This document shows, in pieces, positions 17,374 through 27,082 of a stretch of 64,000 bases of DNA (its first letter is position 1; every line of letters begins with the position of its first letter). Under the pieces are notes generated by a model, which was not told the DNA's origin, ran no database searches, and saw nothing but the letters and a program-made list of their open reading frames with translations. This stretch comes from an uncultured Candidatus Melainabacteria bacterium (lineage in GTDB: Bacteria > Cyanobacteriota > Vampirovibrionia > Gastranaerophilales > Gastranaerophilaceae), in NCBI GenBank assembly GCA_934692485.1, contig CAKUTX010000002.1, forward strand, positions 62,001-126,000. The letters are read 5' to 3'. A program made the position numbers and the translations under genes.

Positions 17374-18309
17374 ATGGAAGAATTTACTCATTATACGGTT
17401 ATGAAAAACGAGGCTGTTGACGCATTAGAGTGTCAGGATGGCAAAATTTATGTTGATTGCACTCTTGGCGGAGGCGGTCATAGTGGTTTGATTTTGAGCC
17501 GTATTCAACCAAACGGTAAATTAATTGCGTTTGATGTGGATGAAGATGCAATTAAAGCTGCTTCAGAAAGATTAAAAGATTACAAAAACTTAACAATTGT
17601 AAAAAATTCATATACAAATATTAAGGAAGTTTTACATTCTTTGGGAATTGAAAAAATCACGGGTGGCGTGCTTTTTGACCTCGGAGCATCTTATCATCAG
17701 TTTCACAAAGGAGAAAGAGGGTTTTCTTTTTCGAAGGAGGCTCCGCTTGATATGAGATTTAATCAGGATGCTGATTTTTCTGCATATGACGTAGTAAACA
17801 CGTATTCGGAAGACGAATTGGTTAGAATTTTTTCTGAGTATGGAGAAGAAAGATTTTCAAAAAGAATTGCAAAAAAAATTGTTGAGCAAAGAAAGCTGAA
17901 AAAGCTTGAAACAACTACAGAATTAGCTGATTTGATAGTAAATTGCACTCCTCATGTAAAATCGTCAATTCACCCGGCTACTCGGGTTTTTCAGGCGATT
18001 AGGATTGAAGTTAATCAAGAGTTAACAAATGTAAAAAATACTCTGAATGATGTGTTGGATTTGTTAGACTTTGGTGCTATAATAAGTGTAATAAGTTTTC
18101 ACTCTCTTGAGGACAGATTAGTGAAACACTTGTTCAAATATCATTCGCAGCGGTGTCATTGCGATAAATCACAGATGATTTGCCACTGTCCGCCTCCGAT
18201 ATTGGAATTGGTTAATAAGAAACCGATAGTTGCGAGTGATGAGGAGATAAAAATAAATCCACCGTCAAGAAGTGCCAAACTAAGGATAGCAAGATGTATA
18301 AGGCACTAA
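17374..18309 (+). CDS. rsmH: 16S rRNA (cytosine-1402-N4)-methyltransferase
   Basis: Methylates C1402 in the ribosomal P-site region using AdoMet. HYTVMKNEAVDAL opens the protein, YVDCTLGGGGHSGLIL is the AdoMet motif, and LFDLGASYHQFHKGERGFSF is the highly conserved family block (commonly D-L-G-x-S-S-x-Q; here A-S-Y-H-Q). SFHSLEDRLVKHLF is the C-terminal signature, and the end has paired Cys (CHCDKSQMICHCPPP). 311 residues is normal. In many bacteria it begins the dcw cluster; here it is followed only by an FtsL-like gene. Confidence 0.96.
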   Translation: MEEFTHYTVMKNEAVDALECQDGKIYVDCTLGGGGHSGLILSRIQPNGKLIAFDVDEDAIKAASERLKDYKNLTIVKNSYTNIKEVLHSLGIEKITGGVLFDLGASYHQFHKGERGFSFSKEAPLDMRFNQDADFSAYDVVNTYSEDELVRIFSEYGEERFSKRIAKKIVEQRKLKKLETTTELADLIVNCTPHVKSSIHPATRVFQAIRIEVNQELTNVKNTLNDVLDLLDFGAIISVISFHSLEDRLVKHLFKYHSQRCHCDKSQMICHCPPPILELVNKKPIVASDEEIKINPPSRSAKLRIARCIRH

Positions 18310-18350
18310 GGTAAAAAGGGTTATAGGATAGTAGTACTGGGGTATAGAAA

Positions 18351-18809
18351 TTGAATACAGCAAGAGTAAGAACAGAAGAAGTTGGAAGTTATTCAAATAA
18401 AGGATATGTGAGTAATCCGGTAGGGGTAGAAAACCAAGTTATTGAAGGGTATTTTCAAAAGGAGATCTCACAAAAAGCCATGGCAATAGGAAAAGTAAAC
18501 AAAACTTTATGTGGATTATTAGGAATAGCGGTGCTTGTTGCATTTGTTAGTTACTATTTTGCGATGTCTAACGAGTTAACTTTAAACAAATTAAGTCGCC
18601 AGATTACTACTCTTAACGATGAAAATGCTGAGTTACAAAATCATTTGGATAGATTGAAATCTTTTAACAATGTTGATAGCAAGATGATGCAGTATAATAT
18701 GTTGCAAAAAGCCGCTAAAGTTATTGAAGTTCAAGCAGTGCATTCTGCAACTCCTGTTGTTGCAAAACCTGAAAAAACAGCATCTTTCAACTGGGCTATC
18801 GGTTATTAA
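18351..18809 (+). CDS. FtsL-like bitopic membrane protein
   Basis: 152 residues with a TTG start at 18351 and GGGG about 8 bases upstream. A polar N-terminus of about 55 residues is followed by one transmembrane helix (about 58-77, LLGIAVLVAFVSYYFA), then a heptad-like coiled coil (LTLNKLSRQITTLNDENAEL, then LQNHLDRLKS). Size, topology and its place 41 bases after rsmH match FtsL, which is poorly conserved in sequence. In division FtsL pairs with DivIC/FtsB, and a DivIC-like gene lies near 12.5 kb. Assignment is by position and topology, not by motif. Confidence 0.55.
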   Translation: MNTARVRTEEVGSYSNKGYVSNPVGVENQVIEGYFQKEISQKAMAIGKVNKTLCGLLGIAVLVAFVSYYFAMSNELTLNKLSRQITTLNDENAELQNHLDRLKSFNNVDSKMMQYNMLQKAAKVIEVQAVHSATPVVAKPEKTASFNWAIGY

Positions 18810-18921
18810 ACATCTAATAAAAATTTTTGAAGTAAAAGTCAGTGAAATAAAGACGCTTCAAATCAATGTAACTTGGAAACAATATAAAATGTTGAAAGAT
18901 TTTTTCGGGGTTGAAGATTAG
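18787..18921 (+). pseudogene. Possible remnant of a small gene
   Basis: In the gap after the FtsL-like gene an open stretch without a good start codon reads IKIFEVKVSEIKTLQINVTW and then KQYKMLKDFFGVED before a TAG at 18921. The amino-acid mix looks protein-like rather than random, but there is no ATG, GTG or TTG with a ribosome-binding site at a sensible place. Its end overlaps the stop of the leftward MNT gene by 4 bases. It may be the tail of a decayed gene; low confidence. Confidence 0.2.
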
Positions 18922-19211
18922 AATGTTTCCCCGAATTTATCTATACTATTTTTTAGGTTTTCATTATCAATATCATTGTAATTTAGAACATCAAACTGAT
19001 ATGGAGTTGGAAGTTCATCTAATTCAGATGCAATGTGTCTAAGAAGTTTATCGTCAATATTTCCAAGCAATGCAAGGTCAATATCAGATGAAGGTTTGTA
19101 ATTCCCTTTTGCTCGTGAACCAAATATTTTAACTTCTTTTATTTGTGGATAATTAGAAAGTAATTTTTTTATTATTTCAATAGTTTTTTCTGATAAACCA
19201 AAATTATTCAT
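18918..19211 (-). CDS. MNT-domain nucleotidyltransferase (HI0073/MntA type)
   Basis: A minimal nucleotidyltransferase of 97 residues with the core GSRAKGNYKPSSDIDLAL (G-S then two metal-binding Asp in D-I-D). It forms a pair with the upstream gene, overlapping it by 8 bases. Such HEPN/MNT pairs act as toxin-antitoxin systems in which the MNT protein adenylylates and silences the HEPN partner, though some HI0073/HI0074 pairs have no shown toxicity. The motif is intact. Mechanism here is inferred from the family. Confidence 0.85.
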   Translation of the reverse strand: MNNFGLSEKTIEIIKKLLSNYPQIKEVKIFGSRAKGNYKPSSDIDLALLGNIDDKLLRHIASELDELPTPYQFDVLNYNDIDNENLKNSIDKFGETF

Positions 19212-19608
19212 TAATTTGTCCTTCTAAAAAAATAGATAATTCATTAAACAAATTAAAATAATTAGTTAGAATATCGTTGCAAAGTCCTTTGGCAAATTCT
19301 TCTTTATATGTGTGGACAGTTTTGTTTCGAGCTTCCATCATTTCAATCCAACCTTGTCCGTCATTTATAAAATTCATTTTAAATGCTTCTTTAATAGAAT
19401 TTCTAGGAGTGTTTACCACAATTCCGCTATATTCAAGATAATCTTTTAATGTTTTCCAACCGAGTTCAAATGTCATTTCAAAAGCTTGAATTAATGCCAT
19501 TGTATATATTTTTGAGTTTCCTTCTTTTTGAATACAATCTATTGTTTCAGAAAGATTTGAAAGAGCTTGTTTATAATTCTCAAAACGTTGAACCCAGCGA
19601 GTTTCCAT
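19204..19608 (-). CDS. HEPN-like partner (HI0074 family nucleotidyltransferase substrate-binding protein)
   Basis: A 134-residue four-helix protein: RWVQRFENYKQALSNLSETI, ALIQAFEMTFELGWKTLKDY, then TPRNSIKEAFKMNFI and WIEMMEARNKTVHTY. The last block carries the R-N-x-x-x-H pattern that is the RNase motif of toxic HEPN proteins (here RNKTVH). AAGGAG lies 7 bases before the ATG. It precedes the MNT gene with an 8-base overlap. The presence of R-N-x-x-x-H makes a toxic RNase possible, but HI0074 homologues are often described only as substrate-binding. Confidence 0.85.
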   Translation of the reverse strand: METRWVQRFENYKQALSNLSETIDCIQKEGNSKIYTMALIQAFEMTFELGWKTLKDYLEYSGIVVNTPRNSIKEAFKMNFINDGQGWIEMMEARNKTVHTYKEEFAKGLCNDILTNYFNLFNELSIFLEGQINE

Positions 19609-19777
19609 AAGATTTTCTCCTTTTATTTGATTATAACATTAAAACAAGAAAATAAAAAATATTTAACTAAAGTATGAACTTTCCCATACTAAAGTATGAA
19701 CTTTTGTAAAATTTATTAAAGTTTTTTCTAACTTGTGCCGTAAGTATAAATGAAGGCATGTATGTAAGGAAAATTTC

Positions 19778-21028
19778 ATGAAAAAAGAAGATAATAACGG
19801 AGTTTCACTGTTTTCACAGTCAGATTATTTGGTTGGACAAGACCCTATTGAAGAAATTTTTGCACTTAATTTGGGTGATTTTATAGCAGAAAACTTGATT
19901 TCAGAAGATTTAGCTAGGAAAATAGGTAAAAATGTTAAGGATAAAAAATCTGGACTTATTAATCAGCTGAAAGAACTCGTGTCAATATATTCTTTGGACA
20001 ATACTCTTTGTGTTTTGAGCTTTAATAAGTCTGAAGAAAAGGCTATTTATACGTCGATTGCTCAATCTATACAACAGATGTTGGAGTTAAAGGCATGCCA
20101 TATTTATCTTGATAAAAATAAACAATTAGAACTTGTAGGAACGACTTCCACTACTGCTAAAAAACTAGAAGAAGACGAAACAACATCAATTGGAAAAGCT
20201 TTTGTTTCTGGAGAAGTTGTTGAAGCAGAGGTTGTAGCTGTTCCAATGCATTGCAATATAAAGTCTACAGGAGTAATTGTTTTGGAAAACGATATTCCTG
20301 TTAATAAAGAGTATGTTGAACTTGTAGAAAGCATTGCTGTTCTTTTTGCAACATCGATGACTTTGCAGTCACAAATTGATGTTGCTAATCAAATTATGGA
20401 TGATGAACATTCTACAGTTGGCGATTTGCAACATTCAAGAGCTGAATTGACAGCGTTAATCGGTGACTTGTGTGATTATCAACAGAGTTTTGTTGAACAT
20501 TTGGCTTACGCTGTGGATACAAAAGGTCAGTACAAAGTTTCTCATTCAAAAAATACTGCAAAATTAGCTCGTAAAATTTGCAAACAACTCGGATTAAATG
20601 AAAAAACAACAGATTTAATATATTACGCAGGGTTGTTGCAAAATATCGGGAAAATTGCTGTTCCGGAAAAATTATTTGCAGCTAATGGGCAATTATCACC
20701 TGAAGAATTAAAATCAATAAAAGAACAGTCTGATTTAGGGGTTCATTTATTGATGAATATAAATTTCTTGTCAGAAGTTGTGCCATATATTACTTATCAA
20801 AAAGAAAGATATGATGGCTCAGGGGCACCGGAAGGATTAAAAGGTCAATCTATTCCGTTTGGCTCAAGAATTATTGCAGCTGCAGATGCTTATTGCGCAA
20901 TGACATCGGATAGACCTTATAGAAAAGCGATGTCTGTTGAAAAAGCTCTTGAAATTATGCAGTCAGAAGCTGGCAAAAAATGGGATCCAGTAGTTGTTCA
21001 AGCATTGTCAGAATGTGAACAAAAATAG
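19778..21028 (+). CDS. GAF plus degenerate HD-GYP domain protein
   Basis: 416 residues. A GAF-like region (about 65-195) contains LCVLSFNKSEEKAIYTSIAQ and a strand-helix pattern. An HD-GYP domain spans about 240-410. The fold motifs are clear (SGAPEGLKGQSIPFGSRIIA, AADAYCAMTSDRPYRKAM), but metal ligands are lost: the H-D pair is Q288-N289 (LLQNIGK), the next His is Gln317, the H-H pair is Q341-K342, GYP is G-A-P, and the DAYDAM Asp is Cys373. His256 and Asp370 remain. It should not hydrolyse cyclic-di-GMP but could bind it or a partner. An AAGGAAA site precedes the ATG. Confidence 0.85.
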   Translation: MKKEDNNGVSLFSQSDYLVGQDPIEEIFALNLGDFIAENLISEDLARKIGKNVKDKKSGLINQLKELVSIYSLDNTLCVLSFNKSEEKAIYTSIAQSIQQMLELKACHIYLDKNKQLELVGTTSTTAKKLEEDETTSIGKAFVSGEVVEAEVVAVPMHCNIKSTGVIVLENDIPVNKEYVELVESIAVLFATSMTLQSQIDVANQIMDDEHSTVGDLQHSRAELTALIGDLCDYQQSFVEHLAYAVDTKGQYKVSHSKNTAKLARKICKQLGLNEKTTDLIYYAGLLQNIGKIAVPEKLFAANGQLSPEELKSIKEQSDLGVHLLMNINFLSEVVPYITYQKERYDGSGAPEGLKGQSIPFGSRIIAAADAYCAMTSDRPYRKAMSVEKALEIMQSEAGKKWDPVVVQALSECEQK

Positions 21029-21033
21029 TTTTA

Positions 21034-21327
21034 TTATTGTACAATACTGAATGCTGTAATTTTTTCTATTGCGATATTTAACCAATCATATTTAAAACAC
21101 ATATAGTCATTGCATTTACAATCATCTTCTTCACAAGTGCAATAGTCATTAAGTCTGCATACCATTGCATTTTCGATTGTAATAAAATCGTCGTGACATT
21201 CTTCGCATTTCCCTTCTGGAATATAAATTTTTCCATCAATTTTAAGATGGTTTGTAAAAGCTGTAATTTTATGAGTTCCACTTTCTTCAACAATTTTGCT
21301 AATTGATTTGATTAAGTTCTTAGACAT
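21034..21327 (-). CDS. Cys-rich small protein, 97 aa
   Basis: Not recognised. A cluster of cysteines in the centre (CEECHDDF, MVCRLNDYCTCEEDDCKCN, DYMCF) could bind zinc or an Fe-S cluster, or form disulfides. The N-terminal 30 residues (LIKSISKIVEESGTHKITAF) and C-terminal helix have no motif. AAGGAGA lies before the ATG. It converges with the HD-GYP gene 6 bases from its stop and is divergent from gyrB. Confidence 0.6.
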   Translation of the reverse strand: MSKNLIKSISKIVEESGTHKITAFTNHLKIDGKIYIPEGKCEECHDDFITIENAMVCRLNDYCTCEEDDCKCNDYMCFKYDWLNIAIEKITAFSIVQ

Positions 21328-21459
21328 ATTTTTCTCCTTTACAAATTAAAGTTTAATTCTGACTAACAATTTTTTAATTCCCCCTTTGGGTAAAATTAAT
21401 TTTTTGTCATAAATTGGGCAAAAATTTATGTTTGTGCTATTATAAACATAAGGGATTAA

Positions 21460-24023
<2,564 letters not shown>

Positions 24024-24024
<1 letters not shown>

Positions 24025-24168
24025 GAGCGTAGCCGCTCCATCCACCCAGTGGACATTGGTGTTGCTTTGTTGACTACAGATTTCATAGGTGTGTAGTCGA
24101 ACACTTTAGCATTGGTGTAGTTCTTCGAATTGATTGGCGATGCAAAGCGTAGCTTGAACTCTTTTTTT
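24024..24168 (+). other. Structured intergenic segment after gyrB
   Basis: Between gyrB and adk are three small inverted repeats: GGAGCG-TAGC-CGCTCC (24024-24039), TTGACTACA (24070-24078) with TGTAGTCGA (24092-24100), and a looser AGTTC (24119-24123) with GAACT (24156-24160) followed by T7 (24162-24168). The last may be a weak terminator for gyrB. The segment is more GC-rich than its surroundings. I see no coding frame or tRNA. Confidence 0.4.
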
Positions 24169-24221
24169 GCTTGATGTATTATTAATTCATAAGTTGAATT
24201 AAAATGAAAGAGAGATTTAAA

Positions 24222-24881
24222 ATGACAAAAAAAGAATTGATTTTTTTAGGACCACCAGCTTGTGGTAAAGGTACTCAGACAAACAAATTGGCTGAATATT
24301 TAAACTTCCCTCACGTTGATACTGGTTCTTTGTTGAGAGCAGAAATAAAAGGGGAAACAGAAGCTGGGAAAGAAGCTAAATCTTATATTGATAAAGGTCA
24401 ATTAGTTCCTGTTGAGCTTGTTACAAGAATTATTAAAAACAGATTGTCAAAAGACGATTGTAAGAATGGATATATTTTGGATGGTTTCCCTAGAAGTGTT
24501 GAGCAAGCAGGTGAACTTGAAAAAATGAATGCTGAAATCGATAATGGCGAAGATACAAAATTTATAGCTGTATATTTTGATATTGATACAAGCATTTTGG
24601 TTGAAAGAATTGTAAATCGTCGTTCTTGTCCTGTTTGTGGTGAAATTTATAATTTAGAATTTAAACCACCTAAAGTAGAAGGACATTGTGATAAAGATGG
24701 AGCAGAATTAACTCAACGTAAAGATGATACTAGAGAAGTTGCTCAATCAAGATTTGATACATACAATAAAGAAACAGCTCCATTAGTTGAATATTATACT
24801 AAAAAAGGTGTTTTGAAATCAATTGACGCAAACGGAACTATTGATGAAGTTTGGGATAGATTGTTGGAAGTAATTAAATAG
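24222..24881 (+). CDS. adk: Adenylate kinase
   Basis: Interconverts ATP + AMP and 2 ADP. P-loop GPPACGKGTQ lies near the N-terminus, followed by the NMP-binding region and GYILDGFPRSVEQAG. The LID domain is the zinc type: CPVCG ... HCDKDG, with a C-C-C-D set of ligands like Bacillus. 219 residues from the ATG at 24222, which sits after AGAGAG; a further upstream ATG at 24204 adds 6 non-family residues. It precedes map by about 145 bases; in many bacteria secY-adk-map are adjacent, and here secY is absent. Confidence 0.96.
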   Translation: MTKKELIFLGPPACGKGTQTNKLAEYLNFPHVDTGSLLRAEIKGETEAGKEAKSYIDKGQLVPVELVTRIIKNRLSKDDCKNGYILDGFPRSVEQAGELEKMNAEIDNGEDTKFIAVYFDIDTSILVERIVNRRSCPVCGEIYNLEFKPPKVEGHCDKDGAELTQRKDDTREVAQSRFDTYNKETAPLVEYYTKKGVLKSIDANGTIDEVWDRLLEVIK

Positions 24882-25027
24882 TAAGTGAATAAGACAATAG
24901 GTGAATAAGTTAATAAGTTCATAGTATTGCTTCCGTTCAAAAGCTTATTTTGTGTGAAAGTATGTATAGTGGCTTGTTTACTTATTTACTTGTTTGTTTG
25001 TTCACCTCTAAAACAAAGAGGTTTATC

Positions 25028-25780
25028 ATGATACATAAAAAATCACGTGATGAAATTAAAAGAATTAGACATGCAGGGCATATTGTGGCACTTGTTCATA
25101 AAAAAATGCGTGAGGTTATTGAGCCCGGAATTAGTACAAAAGAATTGGATAGTATTGCGCACGATATTATTAGAAAAGAACGTGCTATTCCTACTTTTTT
25201 GGGGTATAACGGATTTCCGGCATCAATTTGTGCATCTATAAATGAAAAAGTTGTACACGGAATTCCTCATGAAGATGAAAAAGTTAAAGAAGGCGATATT
25301 ATAAGTATTGATGTTGGCGCAACTTATGCTGGTATGGTTGGTGACGGAGCTTGGACTTATCCTGTAGGAAAAGTGAGCGAAGAATGTCAAAGGTTATTGA
25401 AAGCTACGGAAGAAGCTTTGTTTGCCGGCATTGCGCAAATGAAAGCCGGAAATGTTCTTGATGATGTATCAGGCGCAGTTGAAGCTGTTGCTTTGAGAGA
25501 AAAATTAGGAATTGTTCGCCAATACGGCGGTCACGGTGTAGGGCATGAAATGCACGAAGAACCATTTTTGTTCAACTACAAAGTTGGTGACAGAACATTA
25601 CTAAAACCAGGTTATGCAATAGCGATTGAACCAATGCTAAATTTGGGTGGTGACGAAGTTGTTGTTGCTGATGACGAATGGACAGTCAGCACAGTTGATA
25701 AAAAACCGTCTGCCCACTTTGAGCATTCTGTATTAGTTACTGATGATGAACCAATAATTATCACACAATTGATGGAGTAG
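25028..25780 (+). CDS. map: Methionine aminopeptidase type I
   Basis: Removes N-terminal Met from new proteins. The two-metal site is intact: DVGATYAGMVGDGAWTY supplies both Asp, GHGVGHEMHEEP the His, AIEPML the first Glu and FEHSVLVT the last Glu. 250 residues. The ATG at 25028 has AAAGAGG 6 bases upstream and matches the family start (MIHKKSRDEIKRIRHAG); an upstream in-frame ATG at 24950 would add a hydrophobic stretch of 26 residues that reads through AT-rich non-coding DNA and is unlikely to be used. Tight spacing to the next gene (4 bases) suggests co-transcription. Confidence 0.95.
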   Translation: MIHKKSRDEIKRIRHAGHIVALVHKKMREVIEPGISTKELDSIAHDIIRKERAIPTFLGYNGFPASICASINEKVVHGIPHEDEKVKEGDIISIDVGATYAGMVGDGAWTYPVGKVSEECQRLLKATEEALFAGIAQMKAGNVLDDVSGAVEAVALREKLGIVRQYGGHGVGHEMHEEPFLFNYKVGDRTLLKPGYAIAIEPMLNLGGDEVVVADDEWTVSTVDKKPSAHFEHSVLVTDDEPIIITQLME

Positions 25781-25784
25781 TTCA

Positions 25785-26420
25785 ATGAATTATTATATAG
25801 GTCTATCATTAGCAGCATCTTCCGGAATGGATAGTGGTGTTGCTGTTTTAGATGAGGATAACAATCTTATTCTTGTTGACAAACTTTATACAATGAATGA
25901 TGTAATGTTCTTTTTTGACAATTATCCGTCATTAAAGTATTCAAAGGTTTGCGTGTCACTTGTTTGGGATAGGACTATGTTGAACGGCAAATGGAGAATT
26001 TTGGGCAAACCATATCAACAAGTTGCAACAAACGCTCTTATTCCTAATCGGGACGGCTGGACTCACAGATATTCCAATAGAGGTTGCGAGTATTTTAAAT
26101 CATTAATTGAAGAAAAGGGCATTGAAATCAATAGATTTGAGATGTTTTTAACACGTCAGAGTCTACATTTGAACTCGTGTTATAAAGAACGTTCACCTGC
26201 TGATTGCAAATTCATACAGCAGACATTAAGGTTTGAATGGGGGCTTGATTTGCCGGTAAATATGATGCCGATGTCACAATTAGAGGCCATTGTCGGAGCT
26301 ATTTTAGCAAAAGAGAATTCAAAACATCCTGAAAATATCAAGACAGTATCTCATTTTAGGGATATGCGAGTAATTGATGTGATTAAAAACCCTAAAAACT
26401 TGGATGGCATTGCGGTATAG
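25785..26420 (+). CDS. DUF429-like predicted RNase-H-fold protein
   Basis: 211 residues starting IGLSLAASSGMDSGVAVLDE, a strand-turn pattern seen in DUF429/RNase-H-like proteins, though the usual first Asp of the nuclease site is replaced by Ser (G-L-S rather than G-x-D). A conserved-looking LVWDRTML and PADCKFIQQTLRFEWGLDL follow. It starts 4 bases after map with a GGAG site inside the map end, so it is probably translated from the same mRNA. Family match is tentative and activity is uncertain because of the apparent loss of the acidic residue. Confidence 0.45.
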   Translation: MNYYIGLSLAASSGMDSGVAVLDEDNNLILVDKLYTMNDVMFFFDNYPSLKYSKVCVSLVWDRTMLNGKWRILGKPYQQVATNALIPNRDGWTHRYSNRGCEYFKSLIEEKGIEINRFEMFLTRQSLHLNSCYKERSPADCKFIQQTLRFEWGLDLPVNMMPMSQLEAIVGAILAKENSKHPENIKTVSHFRDMRVIDVIKNPKNLDGIAV

Positions 26421-26433
26421 GGCAAAAGTCGGA

Positions 26434-26952
26434 TTAATTTCTGCTTGCCATTAAGCTCAGTGCCAATCCGATTGCGGCGCCAATTCCTGTTCCCCACCAA
26501 AACTTACTTCTTTTGATGGCTTTAAAGGCTTTGGCGCAATTGTTGTCCATAAGTGCAGGTGTTTTTTTGTAATTTTTAAAATTACTGTCGAAATTTGCTT
26601 TTAATCTTTTTACTTCTGCTGGATCAGAAACTTTGTGGTCAAGTTCAATACATTTTTGTGTAATGGCTTGCAAATTTTCGGAAAGCCCCATTTCTTGTAA
26701 AATCATTTTGCTTTCGGTACTAATATTGTTAGCTTCTACCTCTTTAGCAGCTTTTGTGAGAGCAATGATTTGCGCATTAGCTTCATCTTTTGTTACATCA
26801 AATGCTTTTTGGACAAAAGAATCTTTTTTCACTGGAAGATAATACGCGTTCATCCCAATCAAGCCTCCAGCAATAGTTGCGCCGATTTTTCTTTTTCTAG
26901 ATGCAGACGGGCTTGGTTGATAGTATGCCATATTAGGATTAATTTCTGTCAT
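26434..26952 (-). CDS. Lineage-specific small membrane protein, 172 aa
   Basis: Not recognised. It has a short N-terminal polar part, a weak hydrophobic segment (RKRKIGATIAGGLIGMNAYY), a helical middle (DEANAQIIALTKAAKEVEAN) and a C-terminal transmembrane segment (WWGTGIGAAIGLALSLMAS). GTGAGG lies before the ATG. Upstream it carries the CTAGC-A6 element shared with three other leftward genes here. Probably anchored in the inner membrane with a cytoplasmic or periplasmic helical domain. Confidence 0.55.
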   Translation of the reverse strand: MTEINPNMAYYQPSPSASRKRKIGATIAGGLIGMNAYYLPVKKDSFVQKAFDVTKDEANAQIIALTKAAKEVEANNISTESKMILQEMGLSENLQAITQKCIELDHKVSDPAEVKRLKANFDSNFKNYKKTPALMDNNCAKAFKAIKRSKFWWGTGIGAAIGLALSLMASRN

Positions 26953-26983
26953 AAGGATGCCTCACAAATTTTTTCTTGTAGTC

Positions 26984-27015
26984 ATATTAAATCCTGTGAA
27001 AATATTTTTTGCTAG
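26984..27015 (-). promoter_or_regulatory. Putative promoter with shared CTAGC-A6-T element
   Basis: Read leftward: CTAGC-AAAAAA (27015-27005) followed by T-rich sequence, and TAATAT (26989-26984) 26 bases from the element's start. It is one of four copies; see the finding on the shared element. Confidence 0.4.
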
Positions 27016-27082
27016 TAATATTGAAATAGTTAAAGAAATATGTTAAAATAAGGATGTCTGAATAAATATTGGAGGATTTTAG

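Noticed and set aside
24950..25027. 26-residue N-terminal extension of map with a hydrophobic stretch
   Set aside because: AT-rich repetitive sequence with no family match; ATG 25028 has a Shine-Dalgarno and fits MetAP.
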